64,000 bases of DNA from Streptomyces filamentosus. Lineage in GTDB: Bacteria > Actinomycetota > Actinomycetes > Streptomycetales > Streptomycetaceae. Every line of letters starts with the position of its first letter. Position 1 is the stretch's first letter. Of the stretch, positions 53,621 to 61,476 are shown piece after piece. The stretch is taken from the NCBI RefSeq assembly GCF_014654895.1, contig NZ_BNBE01000001.1, positions 496,001 to 560,000 on the forward strand. The letters run 5' to 3'. The translations under genes and the position numbers were made by a program. The notes under the pieces are model-generated. The model saw only the letters and a list, made by a program, of their open reading frames with translations. It searched no databases and was not told the origin of the DNA.

Positions 53621-54253
53621 TCAGGCCCGGCCGAGGCCGGACCGGTCCGGGCGGGCGCAGTCGGCCAGCCGCGCCCGGCACTCACCGAGAGCCTGCGCCA
53701 GGTCCCCGTGCCCGCACTCCCCCTCGCACTCGTCCCCGCCCCCTGCCGCGAGGAGTTCCCCGGCCTCCACCAGGGCCTCCCAGAACTCCGCGGGTCGGCC
53801 GCAGGAGGACCGTGGGCCGCTGCGCGCGAGCGAGTGGAAGACCCACGCAGGCTCTCCCGTGACGAGCCGCCGCGACAGGGCCTGGGCGTGGCCGCTCGCC
53901 ACGCCGCCCATGGCCCGCACCGCGGCCCGCAGGCGTTCCGCGATCAGCAGTTCCCGCTCGTCGAGCCGCGCGGCGACGTCGAACACGCCCAGTTCCTCCA
54001 TGAGTTCGCCGTACAGCTCCTCCTCGCCGGGGCCCAACTCGTCCTGCACCTCCCCCGGATCCCGGCGGAGACGGTCCAGCAGCTCCGGCTCCGGGATCCC
54101 GAGGGCCCGGCCGACGCCCAGCGCCGCGTCCCACCACCACCGCGTCCGCGCGGCGAGTTCGCCGCAGACGGCGCCCGGCGCCGCCCCCGCCCGCAGCCGC
54201 CCCCCGGCCGCCGCACCCAATGCCTCGATCACATCGGCTCCGCCGCTCGCCAC
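53621..54253 (-). CDS. hypothetical acidic protein
   Basis: A 210-aa helical protein with the segments LLDRLRRDPGEVQDELGPGEEELYGELMEELGVFDVAARLDERELLIAERLRAAVRAMGG-like (acidic helices about residues 55-110) and a C-terminal DECEGECGHGD cluster with three Cys/His that might bind metal. GTG 54253 follows GGAAGGGGG; the longer frame adds a basic stretch without a start signal. The family is unknown. Confidence 0.55.
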   Translation of the reverse strand: MASGGADVIEALGAAAGGRLRAGAAPGAVCGELAARTRWWWDAALGVGRALGIPEPELLDRLRRDPGEVQDELGPGEEELYGELMEELGVFDVAARLDERELLIAERLRAAVRAMGGVASGHAQALSRRLVTGEPAWVFHSLARSGPRSSCGRPAEFWEALVEAGELLAAGGGDECEGECGHGDLAQALGECRARLADCARPDRSGLGRA

Positions 54254-54343
54254 CGCGCCCCCTTCCACACTCCCGGCACCCCGGGGTGATCCTTTCCGCC
54301 CCGGAGAGCCCAGTCTGCGCACCTTCCTACGGCCCGACCATTT

Positions 54344-54408
54344 TCTAGCAGCGCTAGACAATCGAGCACCGAAAGAACTAGCGTTGCACCAGCAGCTAGC
54401 GGCGCTAG
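54344..54408. promoter_or_regulatory. pair of TetR-type operators over a promoter
   Basis: tctagcagcgctaga (54344-54358) is a perfect palindrome with arms TCTAGC/GCTAGA. ctagcggcgctag (54396-54408) repeats the core. Between them a possible sigma-70 promoter is TAGACA (54355-54360), 18 nt, then TAGCGT (54379-54384). No cognate regulator is encoded next to the DUF4267 gene in this window. Confidence 0.65.
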
Positions 54409-54459
54409 ATCGAGGCCGGACGGCCGCCCCCTCATCCCCTGCCCAGAGAGAGACGACCC

Positions 54460-54888
54460 ATGTCGCTGAAGAAGACCAACACCACCCTGGCCGCCGCCAT
54501 CATCCTGTTCGTGCTCTACCTCGGACTGTCCTTCGTCCTCACCCCCGAGGCGGTCACGCCGGGCGTCGGCCTGCCGTCCTGGCCCGCCGGCGACGGCGGC
54601 GGCTTCCTCGTCATGAAGGGCATCCGCGAACTCTCGATGGGCCTGGTCCTCGGCGTCCTGCTGGTGACGGGCCACCGCCGCGCCCTGGGCTGGGTCCTGC
54701 TGGCGGAGGCCGTCGCCCCGTTCGGCGACATGATCAACGTCCTGGCCCACCACGGTTCCCCCGCCGCCGCGTTCGGCATTCACGGCCTGACCGCCGCCCT
54801 GATCGCGGCCACCGGCCTGCTGACCCTCCGCGAGACCGGCCGGACCCACCGGGCGCCCACCGCCGCACCCGCCGCGCGGCCCGCCTGA
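54460..54888 (+). CDS. DUF4267 membrane protein
   Basis: A 142-aa protein with four membrane helices (TTLAAAIILFVLYLGLSFVL, GIRELSMGLVLGVLLVTG, ALGWVLLAEAVAPFGDMINVL, FGIHGLTAALIAATGLLTL). The G-I-R-E-L motif is typical of DUF4267. ATG 54460 follows AGAGAGA. It is preceded by two TetR-type operators, so it is probably repressed until an inducer appears. The transport or enzymatic role is unknown. Confidence 0.8.
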   Translation: MSLKKTNTTLAAAIILFVLYLGLSFVLTPEAVTPGVGLPSWPAGDGGGFLVMKGIRELSMGLVLGVLLVTGHRRALGWVLLAEAVAPFGDMINVLAHHGSPAAAFGIHGLTAALIAATGLLTLRETGRTHRAPTAAPAARPA

Positions 54889-54934
54889 CCCCCACGCAGC
54901 CCACGCAGAGCCCCACACGATCCCGCGCGCGAGA

Positions 54935-54967
54935 AGGGCGGCCGCCGGAGAACCCGGCGGCCGCCCT
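54935..54967. terminator. bidirectional terminator hairpin
   Basis: The arms agggcggccgccgg (54935-54948) and ccggcggccgccct (54954-54967) are perfect 14-bp complements with a 5-nt loop, between the DUF4267 gene (+) and the convergent small gene (-). Confidence 0.8.
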
Positions 54968-55016
54968 CACCGCGATCCGGGGCACGGCCGCCCGTGGCGG
55001 CCGCCCCGGGACCCCC

Positions 55017-55316
55017 CTAGTAGTGGAGGTCCTTCTGGTCCGTGATCAGACGGCCCGCGATGTGCAGGTTCCCGTCCGAGTCGAGGACCGCGATGATCTT
55101 CTTGGTGGAACCGTGGTGGGTCGTGAAGTAGATCTTGTCCGCCTCCTGGGAGGAGGAGTGGTTCGTGTTCACCGACAGCTCGATGCTCACCGGCGAGCTG
55201 ATGAGCACGTCCTTCTTCGGCGTGCCCGGGTAGACCTGGTTCTCCCGCAGCTTGATGCGGCCGTGCGTGTCTCCCTCGTCCCAGTCGGACGCGACGCCGA
55301 GATCGATGTCAGCCAT
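55017..55316 (-). CDS. small hypothetical protein with atypical composition
   Basis: A 99-aa protein beginning ADIDLGVASDWDEGD. It is rich in Lys, Asn, Ser and His (KKDVLISSPVSIELSVNTNHSSS) compared with its Arg/Ala-rich neighbours, and its DNA is less GC-rich. LDSDGNLHIAGRLI looks like a beta-hairpin repeat found in structural or phage-like proteins. ATG 55316 follows GAGGGGGC. It may be acquired, but codon choice is still largely Streptomyces-like. Confidence 0.7.
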   Translation of the reverse strand: MADIDLGVASDWDEGDTHGRIKLRENQVYPGTPKKDVLISSPVSIELSVNTNHSSSQEADKIYFTTHHGSTKKIIAVLDSDGNLHIAGRLITDQKDLHY

Positions 55317-55521
55317 GAGATGCCCCCTCCGGTTCCGGTGCATGGAACGTGCCGGCCCGGGACCGTCACAAGACGTCCCGAACCGCCCTCAGAACCTACG
55401 CAGTTCGTTCACACCCCGACACCACGCCTCGTGAATATGACTGGTTTTCGCGCAGCTTCCTCATGAATCGCACCAACCCTCCGGACCTTCCGAAAAGCCC
55501 GGAAAGCGGCTGGACACCGTT

Positions 55522-56205
55522 CTAGGAGAAATCGAGCCCTCCCGTCCGTTCCCGCTTCAGTTCGAAGAACCGCGGCTGACGCGCCAGCACACGCACCGCG
55601 TCGAAGAGCTCCGCGGCCTCCTCCCCGCGCGGGACCGCGCTGAGCACCGGGCCGAAAAACGGCGTCCCGTCGAGACGCAGGGTCGGGGTCCCCACGTAGC
55701 CCCCCGAGGCCGGATCCGCCCCCTCGTCGTGCCGCCGCCGCACGGCCCCGTCGTACGCGTCGCTCCCCGCCGCCTCCGCGAGCTCCCCCGGAAGCCCCGT
55801 CTCCTCCAGCGCCTCCGCCACCACCCGCCCGAAGTCCTCGTCCCCGCGCTCGTGGATCCGCGTCCCGTACGCGGTGTACAGGCCCCGCAGCACCCCGTCC
55901 CCGTACTTCTCCGCCGCCGCCACCGCGACCCGCACAGGACCGAGCGAACGGTCCACCAACTCCCGGTACCACCCAGGCAGTTCATTGCCCTCGTTGTGCA
56001 GGTACAGGCTCATCACGCGAAACCGGACGTCGATCTCCCGGTACCGCTCCACCTCCAGGACCCAGCGCGAGGTGATCCACGCGAACGGGCAGGCGGGGTC
56101 GAACCAGAAGTCGACCCGGGTACGGGCCGAAGCGGCGCGGGAGGGGACGGCGGAACGGCCGTCGGAGGCGGGGGAACCGGGGCTCGGGGCAGATGTGATC
56201 GTCAT
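55522..56205 (-). CDS. DsbA-fold protein, mycothiol-dependent nitroreductase Rv2466c family
   Basis: A 227-aa protein closely matching the Rv2466c family: [82 protein letters not shown] and FFELKRERT. The known enzyme uses C-P-W-C; here the site is C-P-F-A, so the second Cys is lost and a monothiol, mycothiol-linked mechanism is implied. ATG 56205 follows GGGTGGGGGC. It is cytoplasmic, with no signal. Confidence 0.85.
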   Translation of the reverse strand: MTITSAPSPGSPASDGRSAVPSRAASARTRVDFWFDPACPFAWITSRWVLEVERYREIDVRFRVMSLYLHNEGNELPGWYRELVDRSLGPVRVAVAAAEKYGDGVLRGLYTAYGTRIHERGDEDFGRVVAEALEETGLPGELAEAAGSDAYDGAVRRRHDEGADPASGGYVGTPTLRLDGTPFFGPVLSAVPRGEEAAELFDAVRVLARQPRFFELKRERTGGLDFS

Positions 56206-56350
56206 GCCCCCACCCTGCGGGCGGAACGGCCCGGGACCCTGGGCAACTTCGGCCCTTTCCCGCTGGGCCAATCCGCCCGCCGTCCACCACCCGCCGTGTG
56301 CTTCGCTCCCCGGGGCGCTCGGCGGCGGGGCACCCCGGGGTCAGGAAGGG

Positions 56351-56380
56351 GGCCCGCACGGCGCGGTCGCCGTGCGGGCC
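56351..56380 (-). terminator. terminator hairpin downstream of msrB
   Basis: The arms ggcccgcacggcg (56351-56363) and cgccgtgcgggcc (56368-56380) are perfect 13-bp complements with a 4-nt loop. It lies 29 bp past the msrB stop on the minus strand. Confidence 0.75.
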
Positions 56381-56408
56381 TGCGCGGCGCCCGGGGGCGC
56401 CGGAACCG

Positions 56409-56816
56409 TCAGCCCTCCTCCGGCTCCAGCCGGAGGGAGATCGAGTTGATGCAGTACCGCTGGTCCGTGGGCGTCGGGTAGCCCTCGCCCTCGAAGACGT
56501 GGCCCAGGTGGGAGCCGCAGCGGGCGCAGCGGACCTCGGTGCGGACCATGCCGTGGGAGGTGTCCGCGACCAGCTCGACGGCCTCGCTGTCCTTCGGGTC
56601 GTAGAAGGACGGCCAGCCGCAGTGCGACTCGAACTTCTCGTTCGACGTGAAGAGCTCGGCCCCGCAGGCGCGACAGGAGTACACGCCCTTCGTCTTCGTG
56701 TCCGTGTACTCGCCGCGGAAGGCGGGCTCGGTGCCGGCCAGCCGGAGCACCTGGTACTCCGACGGGGTCAGCTGCGCCTGCCACTCCTCGTCCGGCTTCT
56801 CGACCTCGTACGCCAT
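56409..56816 (-). CDS. msrB: peptide-methionine (R)-S-oxide reductase MsrB
   Basis: A 135-aa repair enzyme that reduces methionine-R-sulfoxide in proteins. Two CxxC pairs bind zinc (SCRACG and CARCGSHLGH), and the catalytic Cys is in RYCINSISLRLEP. It also shows GWPSFYDP. It starts 15 bp after the murC stop on the same strand and may be co-transcribed with it. Confidence 0.94.
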   Translation of the reverse strand: MAYEVEKPDEEWQAQLTPSEYQVLRLAGTEPAFRGEYTDTKTKGVYSCRACGAELFTSNEKFESHCGWPSFYDPKDSEAVELVADTSHGMVRTEVRCARCGSHLGHVFEGEGYPTPTDQRYCINSISLRLEPEEG

Positions 56817-56831
56817 CGTGCGTCCACTCCT

Positions 56832-58229
56832 TCAGTTCGCCAGGCGGGCGAGGATCGCCGGACCGAGGTCCGTGACGTCGCCCGCGCCCATGGTCAGAAC
56901 GAAGTCGCCGGGGCGGACCATTCCCGCGATCACGTCGGGGACGGTGCCCTTGTCGTGGACGGGGGTGACGTCGGCGCCGGCGGCGCGGGCCGCGTCGAGG
57001 ATCAGCTCGCTGGTGACGCCGGGGATCGGGTCCTCGCGGGCCGGGTAGATGTCGAGGACGACGGAGGCGTCCGCGAGGGCCAGCGCGTCGCCCATCTCCT
57101 TGCCCAGTTCCTGGGTGCGGGAGAAGAGGTGGGGCTGGAAGACGACGAGGAGGCGGGAGTCGCCGGCGGCGCCGCGCATGGCCTCCAGGTCGGCCGTCAT
57201 CTCGGTGGGGTGGTGCGCGTACGAGTCGATGACCTGGACGCCCGCGGCCTCGCCCTTGAGCTGGAGGCGGCGGCCGACGCCGGTGTAGGCGGTGAGCGCC
57301 TGGGCGAGGGCGGCCGGGTCGAGGCCCGCGCGGGCGCCGGCGGCGAGGGCCGCGGCGGCGTTGTGGGCGTAGTGGCGGCCGGGGACGGAGACGGTGAAGG
57401 TGTGCTCGGCGCCGTCGAGGGCGACGGTGACCTCGCTCTTCATGCCGCTGGGGACGATCTTGAGGATGCGGGCGTCGGAGCCCTCGCCCTCGCCGACGGT
57501 GACGACGGCGAGGTCCTCGCGGCCCGCGGCGGCGACCCGGGCGGCCAGCTCGCGGGCGCCGGAGTGCTCGCCGACGACGAGGGTGCCGCCGGGGCGGAGC
57601 TTCGCGGCGAACTTCTCGAAGGACTCGTAGATCTCGTCCATGGAGGCGTAGTTCGCGTGGTGGTCGAGCTCGACGTTGAGGACGATCGCGACCTGCGGGT
57701 CGTACTTCTGGAAGCTGCGGTCGCTCTCGTCGGCCTCGGCGACGAAGACCTCGCCGTCGCCGTGCCGGGCGTTGGTGCCGGGGCCCGCGAGGTCGCCGCC
57801 GATGGCGTACGAGGGGTCGAGGCCCAGCGCGGTGAGGGCGACGGCCAGCATGGAGGTGGTCGTCGTCTTGCCGTGGGTGCCGGCGACGGCGATCGCGGTG
57901 AGGCCGTCCATGAGGGAGGCGAGCGCGTCGGAGCGGTGGACGACCGGGATGCCCAGCTCGGCGGCGCGGGCCAGCTCCGGGTTGTCGGCGCGGATGGCGC
58001 TGGAGACGACGACGGCGGAGGCGTCGTCGGCGAGGTGCTCGGCGGCGTGGCCGAGGTGGACGGTGACGCCGTGGGCGCGCAGCGCCTCGGCGGTCGGGGA
58101 GTCCTTGGCGTCGCTGCCCGCGACCTTGGCGCCGCGCTGGGCGAGGATCTTCGCGATGCCCGACATTCCGGCACCGCCGATGCCGATGAAGTGCGGCCGT
58201 TCCATGGCGGCAGGGATGGCGGGTGCCAT
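56832..58229 (-). CDS. murC: UDP-N-acetylmuramate-L-alanine ligase MurC
   Basis: A 465-aa cytoplasmic ligase that adds L-Ala to UDP-MurNAc in peptidoglycan synthesis. The N-terminal nucleotide motif is HFIGIGGAGMSGIA, the ATP loop is GTHGKTTTTSML, and the later segments AEADESDRSFQKYDP and DSYAHHPTEM are diagnostic. ATG 58229 follows GGGAGAG; the longer frame runs over the terminator upstream. It lies outside the usual dcw cluster, as is normal in Streptomyces. Confidence 0.95.
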   Translation of the reverse strand: MAPAIPAAMERPHFIGIGGAGMSGIAKILAQRGAKVAGSDAKDSPTAEALRAHGVTVHLGHAAEHLADDASAVVVSSAIRADNPELARAAELGIPVVHRSDALASLMDGLTAIAVAGTHGKTTTTSMLAVALTALGLDPSYAIGGDLAGPGTNARHGDGEVFVAEADESDRSFQKYDPQVAIVLNVELDHHANYASMDEIYESFEKFAAKLRPGGTLVVGEHSGARELAARVAAAGREDLAVVTVGEGEGSDARILKIVPSGMKSEVTVALDGAEHTFTVSVPGRHYAHNAAAALAAGARAGLDPAALAQALTAYTGVGRRLQLKGEAAGVQVIDSYAHHPTEMTADLEAMRGAAGDSRLLVVFQPHLFSRTQELGKEMGDALALADASVVLDIYPAREDPIPGVTSELILDAARAAGADVTPVHDKGTVPDVIAGMVRPGDFVLTMGAGDVTDLGPAILARLAN

Positions 58230-58264
58230 GCGGTTCTCTCCCCTGGTGAGCGTGACGAGGTGTG

Positions 58265-58327
58265 GGCTCCAGCCTAGTGGCTGGAGCCGGAGGGCCCGGG
58301 GAGGCGGTGTCCTCCCGGGCCCTCCGG
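58265..58327. terminator. two overlapping strong hairpins upstream of murC
   Basis: ggctccagcc (58265-58274) pairs with ggctggagcc (58279-58288) around TAGT. A second stem joins ccggagggcccggg and gagg (58287-58304) to cctcccgggccctccgg (58311-58327) with a single bulge. The second is placed to terminate the minus-strand gene ending at 58358. The first is nearer to the murC promoter. Confidence 0.65.
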
Positions 58328-58357
58328 GCGTCCTTCCGGCCGTCCGGCCGGCGGGCG

Positions 58358-58828
58358 TCACTCGGTGTGGGCGAAGAGCTTCAGGACGGGGACGCCGACC
58401 TTGTGGCGGGCGCGGGAGGCCCAGTCGCGGTGGAAGAACTCCTCCACGTAGTGGGGGGCCGTGAGGACGATCACCTCGTCGGCCTCGGACTCGTCGACCA
58501 CGGCCTTCATCTTGTCGAGGGGGTGGTCCTCGACCACCTGTCCGACCGCTTCGCAGCCCGCGTCTCTCAGGGCCCGGAGGGAGAGCTCCAGGGCCAGTTC
58601 GGCCGGCTCGCGGGCCTCCTTGCCCTCCGGTTCGTCCCCCTCCCGGGCCGCCTCCTTGAGCTCGCCCATGGCGACGTCGTCGATGGCGCGCAGCAGCACA
58701 TCGGCCTGATCACCGCGCGGCTGCATCAGCACGATGAAGGACACGCCCTCGTCGCCGTGCAGGGTGGTGACGAATTCCACGTCCTCGGACGTCAGGGGCT
58801 TCTCGATCATCAGAACGCTTGTGAACAC
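58358..58828 (-). CDS. universal-stress-like conserved protein
   Basis: A 156-aa protein. It starts VFTSVLMIEKPLTSEDVEFVTTLHGDEGVSF, continues VLMQPRGDQADVLLRAIDDVAMGEL and has the Usp-like C-terminus VDESEADEVIVLTAPHYVEEFFHRDWASRARHKVGVPVLKLF. Homologues in Streptomyces have sometimes been annotated as indole-3-glycerol phosphate synthase, which the sequence does not support. GTG 58828 starts the conserved part; the upstream frame is unlikely. Confidence 0.8.
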   Translation of the reverse strand: MFTSVLMIEKPLTSEDVEFVTTLHGDEGVSFIVLMQPRGDQADVLLRAIDDVAMGELKEAAREGDEPEGKEAREPAELALELSLRALRDAGCEAVGQVVEDHPLDKMKAVVDESEADEVIVLTAPHYVEEFFHRDWASRARHKVGVPVLKLFAHTE

Positions 58829-58934
58829 CTCAGGAGCCCTTCTGCGGAAACCATCCTTCCCCGTGGCCACACGGGGACTGCGACTGTGATTGTGCCCAGC
58901 CGACGCTAAGCGGAACGACAAATTCCGCCGATTG

Positions 58935-59729
58935 TCAGATCCGACGGTAGCGGCTGAAGAGGAAGCCGTCCTGCTCCAGCAGAGAAGCCAGCCCAAAGCG
59001 TGTCGGATGCGCGAGCGAGGGCCCGTGGGCGATCCGCTGGGCCTCCCCCGCCGTCATGGTCGGCGAGAGCGTCAGGCACAGCTCGTCGAGCACTCCGGCG
59101 GCGGCGAACTGCCCGAGCATCCGGGGCCCGCCCTCGGTGAGCTGGCGGCGCAGCCCGCGCTCGGCGAGCAGGGCGACCGCGCGGGCCGGGTCCACCCCGG
59201 CCCCGTCGCCCGCGAGGACCAGCTCGACGCCCGCGTCCCGCACGGCGGCGATCCGCTCGGCGGGGGCGCCCGCCCCGGTCAGGACCAGGGTCGGGACCAG
59301 CGGGGAGGCGAAGAGGGGCAGCGAGAGGTCCAGGTCGAGGGAGGCCGTGACCACCGCGATCACGGGGGCGGGGCCCTGCCCGGCGGCGGCCCGGCGGGCG
59401 GCGAAGGCGTCCCGGGCGCGGGCGGGCCGGTACCCCTCCTGGCGTACCGTTTCCGCACCCACGACGACGACGTCGGCGAGGCCCCGGAGGGTGCCGAAGA
59501 TCCGCATGTCGGTCTCGGAGGAGAGCGGCTGCGAGCGGCCCTCGTGCTGGCCGGCCCCGTCGAGCGAGGAGACCATGTTGGCCCGCAGCCAGACCCCGGA
59601 GTCCTCCGGATAGGCATAGAGGTCGGCCAGCTCGTCGAGGGACCACTCCCGGTCCGCCGCGCCGGCCGGGTCTCCGCCGACCTGGGCGTTCGGGGCTGTC
59701 ATGTCCGTCACAGGAAAGAGCTGTCGCAT
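58935..59729 (-). CDS. pyrimidine reductase family protein (RibD C-terminal-like)
   Basis: A 264-aa NADPH-dependent reductase fold protein. Motifs are VWLRANMVSSLDGA, VVVVGAETVRQEGY, VIAVVTASLDLD, LTEGGPRMLGQ and LDELCLTLSPTM. These occur in the reductase domain of RibD and in stand-alone paralogues; the exact substrate is not set. It is divergent from zapE with only 36 bp between starts. Confidence 0.88.
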   Translation of the reverse strand: MRQLFPVTDMTAPNAQVGGDPAGAADREWSLDELADLYAYPEDSGVWLRANMVSSLDGAGQHEGRSQPLSSETDMRIFGTLRGLADVVVVGAETVRQEGYRPARARDAFAARRAAAGQGPAPVIAVVTASLDLDLSLPLFASPLVPTLVLTGAGAPAERIAAVRDAGVELVLAGDGAGVDPARAVALLAERGLRRQLTEGGPRMLGQFAAAGVLDELCLTLSPTMTAGEAQRIAHGPSLAHPTRFGLASLLEQDGFLFSRYRRI

Positions 59730-59765
59730 CCTCGCAGTCTGACACGGCGCTTACAGTGGGGAACT

Positions 59766-60851
59766 GTGTCGACCCGTGCCCCGAACGAAGCCGCCTCCGC
59801 AGCGGCGGCCCCCCTCGCGCTCTGCTCGCGCGAGCCCCACGTCCCCGCCGACCGGCTGGTCGCGGAGATGGTCCCGCCGCCGCGCTTCGACTCGGTGCGC
59901 TTCGACACCTATCTCCCCGACCCGAACCAGCCGAGCCAGTGCGAGGCCGTCAAGGTCCTCTCCGGCTTCGCCGAGGGCCTCGGCGGGGCGCACGCCACCG
60001 GCGCCGGGAAGCGCCGCTGGTTCGCCCGCAAGCCCGCCGCCCCCACCGGCCCGCGCGGGGTCTACCTCGACGGCGGCTACGGCGTCGGCAAGACCCACCT
60101 GCTCGCCTCCCTGTGGCACGCCACCCCCGCCGAGCCCTCCCTGAAGGCCTTCGGCACCTTCGTGGAGCTGACGAACCTGGTCGGCGCGCTCGGCTTCCAG
60201 AAGACCGTGCAGACGCTGAGCGGGCACCGCCTCCTGTGCATCGACGAGTTCGAGCTGGACGACCCGGGCGACACCGTCCTCGTCTCCAGCCTGCTCGGCA
60301 AGCTGGTCGAGGCGGGCGTGGCGCTCGCCGCCACCTCCAACACGCTCCCGGGCAAGCTCGGCGAGGGCCGCTTCGCCGCCGCCGACTTCCTCCGCGAGAT
60401 CCAGGGCCTCTCCGCGCACTTCAGGCCGCTGCGGATCGACGGCGAGGACTACCGCCACCGGGGCCTGCCCGAGGCCCCCGCGCCCCACTCCGACCAGGTC
60501 GTCACCCAGGCCGCGTACCGCACCCCGGGCGCCTCCCTGGACGACTTCCCGCGCCTGCTCGAACACCTGGCCAGGGTTCACCCGAGCCGGTACGGCGCCC
60601 TCACCGACGACCTGACGGCGGTCTGCCTCACCGGCGTGGTCCCGGTCCCGGACCAGTCGACCGCGCTGCGGCTCGTCGTCCTCGCCGACCGCCTCTACGA
60701 CCGCGAGATACCCGTCCTCGCCTCCGGCCTGCCCTTCGACCGGCTGTTCAGCGAGGAGATGCTCAACGGCGGCTACCGGAAGAAGTACTTCCGCGCCATC
60801 TCGCGCCTCACCGCCCTGGCGCGGGACGCAAAGGGGCTCGTGGAGCAGTAG
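59766..60851 (+). CDS. zapE: cell division ATPase ZapE (AFG1-like)
   Basis: A 361-aa AAA-type ATPase. Walker A is GGYGVGKTHLL (residues about 103-113) and Walker B is LLCIDEFELDD. The family-typical SNTLPGKLGEGRFAAADFLREI and RLFSEEML-like DRLFSEEMLNGGYRKKYFRAISRL ends are visible. GTG 59766 is preferred since all longer frames overlap the divergent gene. It is associated with the cell-division or membrane-linked ATPase class; the role in Streptomyces is not well defined. Confidence 0.92.
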   Translation: MSTRAPNEAASAAAAPLALCSREPHVPADRLVAEMVPPPRFDSVRFDTYLPDPNQPSQCEAVKVLSGFAEGLGGAHATGAGKRRWFARKPAAPTGPRGVYLDGGYGVGKTHLLASLWHATPAEPSLKAFGTFVELTNLVGALGFQKTVQTLSGHRLLCIDEFELDDPGDTVLVSSLLGKLVEAGVALAATSNTLPGKLGEGRFAAADFLREIQGLSAHFRPLRIDGEDYRHRGLPEAPAPHSDQVVTQAAYRTPGASLDDFPRLLEHLARVHPSRYGALTDDLTAVCLTGVVPVPDQSTALRLVVLADRLYDREIPVLASGLPFDRLFSEEMLNGGYRKKYFRAISRLTALARDAKGLVEQ

Positions 60852-60885
60852 GTTGGGCGCCATACCCGACCGAAAGGGATCCACC

Positions 60886-61311
60886 ATGGCCACCGTCCGT
60901 CACGCCCACACCGTCTGGCAGGGCGACCTCCTCAAGGGCTCCGGCGTCGTCACCCTCGACTCGTCCGGCCTCGGCTCGTACGACGTCTCCTGGCCGGCCC
61001 GCTCCGAGGAGCCGAACGGGAAGACCAGCCCCGAGGAGCTCATCGCCGCCGCGCACTCCTCCTGCTTCTCGATGGCGCTCTCGCACGGCCTGGCCGGCGC
61101 GGGCAACCCGCCCACCCGCCTGGAGACCAAGGCGGACGTCACCTTCCAGCCGGGCGAGGGCATCACCGGCATCCACCTCACCGTGGAGGGCGAGGTCCCC
61201 GGTCTGGACGAGGCCGGCTTCCAGGCCGCCGCCGAGGACGCCAAGAAGAACTGCCCGGTCAGCCAGGCCCTCGCCGGCACGACGATCACGCTGACGGCCA
61301 AGCTCGCCTGA
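60886..61311 (+). CDS. OsmC-family peroxiredoxin-like protein
   Basis: A 141-aa protein that reduces organic hydroperoxides. The two catalytic Cys are in AAHSSCFSMAL and KKNCPVSQAL. ATG 60886 follows AAAGGGA. It lies 34 bp after zapE and probably shares its transcript. The SPEELIAAAHSSC pattern favours the OsmC over the Ohr branch. Confidence 0.9.
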   Translation: MATVRHAHTVWQGDLLKGSGVVTLDSSGLGSYDVSWPARSEEPNGKTSPEELIAAAHSSCFSMALSHGLAGAGNPPTRLETKADVTFQPGEGITGIHLTVEGEVPGLDEAGFQAAAEDAKKNCPVSQALAGTTITLTAKLA

Positions 61312-61476
61312 CGCCGGGGGCCCGGCCGCCCGGGCCCCCGCCCTCCCGTCAGGGACGTTCCGGACCCTCCGGATTGAGCCGTTCGAGGCTCCGTGGACCC
61401 GCGTCGCGGCATCGCGCACACCCGTGCGTGGTACACACAGCGGGTCCACACCTGTCTCCGGCGGGAAGGCCGTCCC

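Noticed and set aside
58358..58828. Indole-3-glycerol phosphate synthase
   Set aside because: The protein is half the required length and lacks the TIM-barrel motifs.
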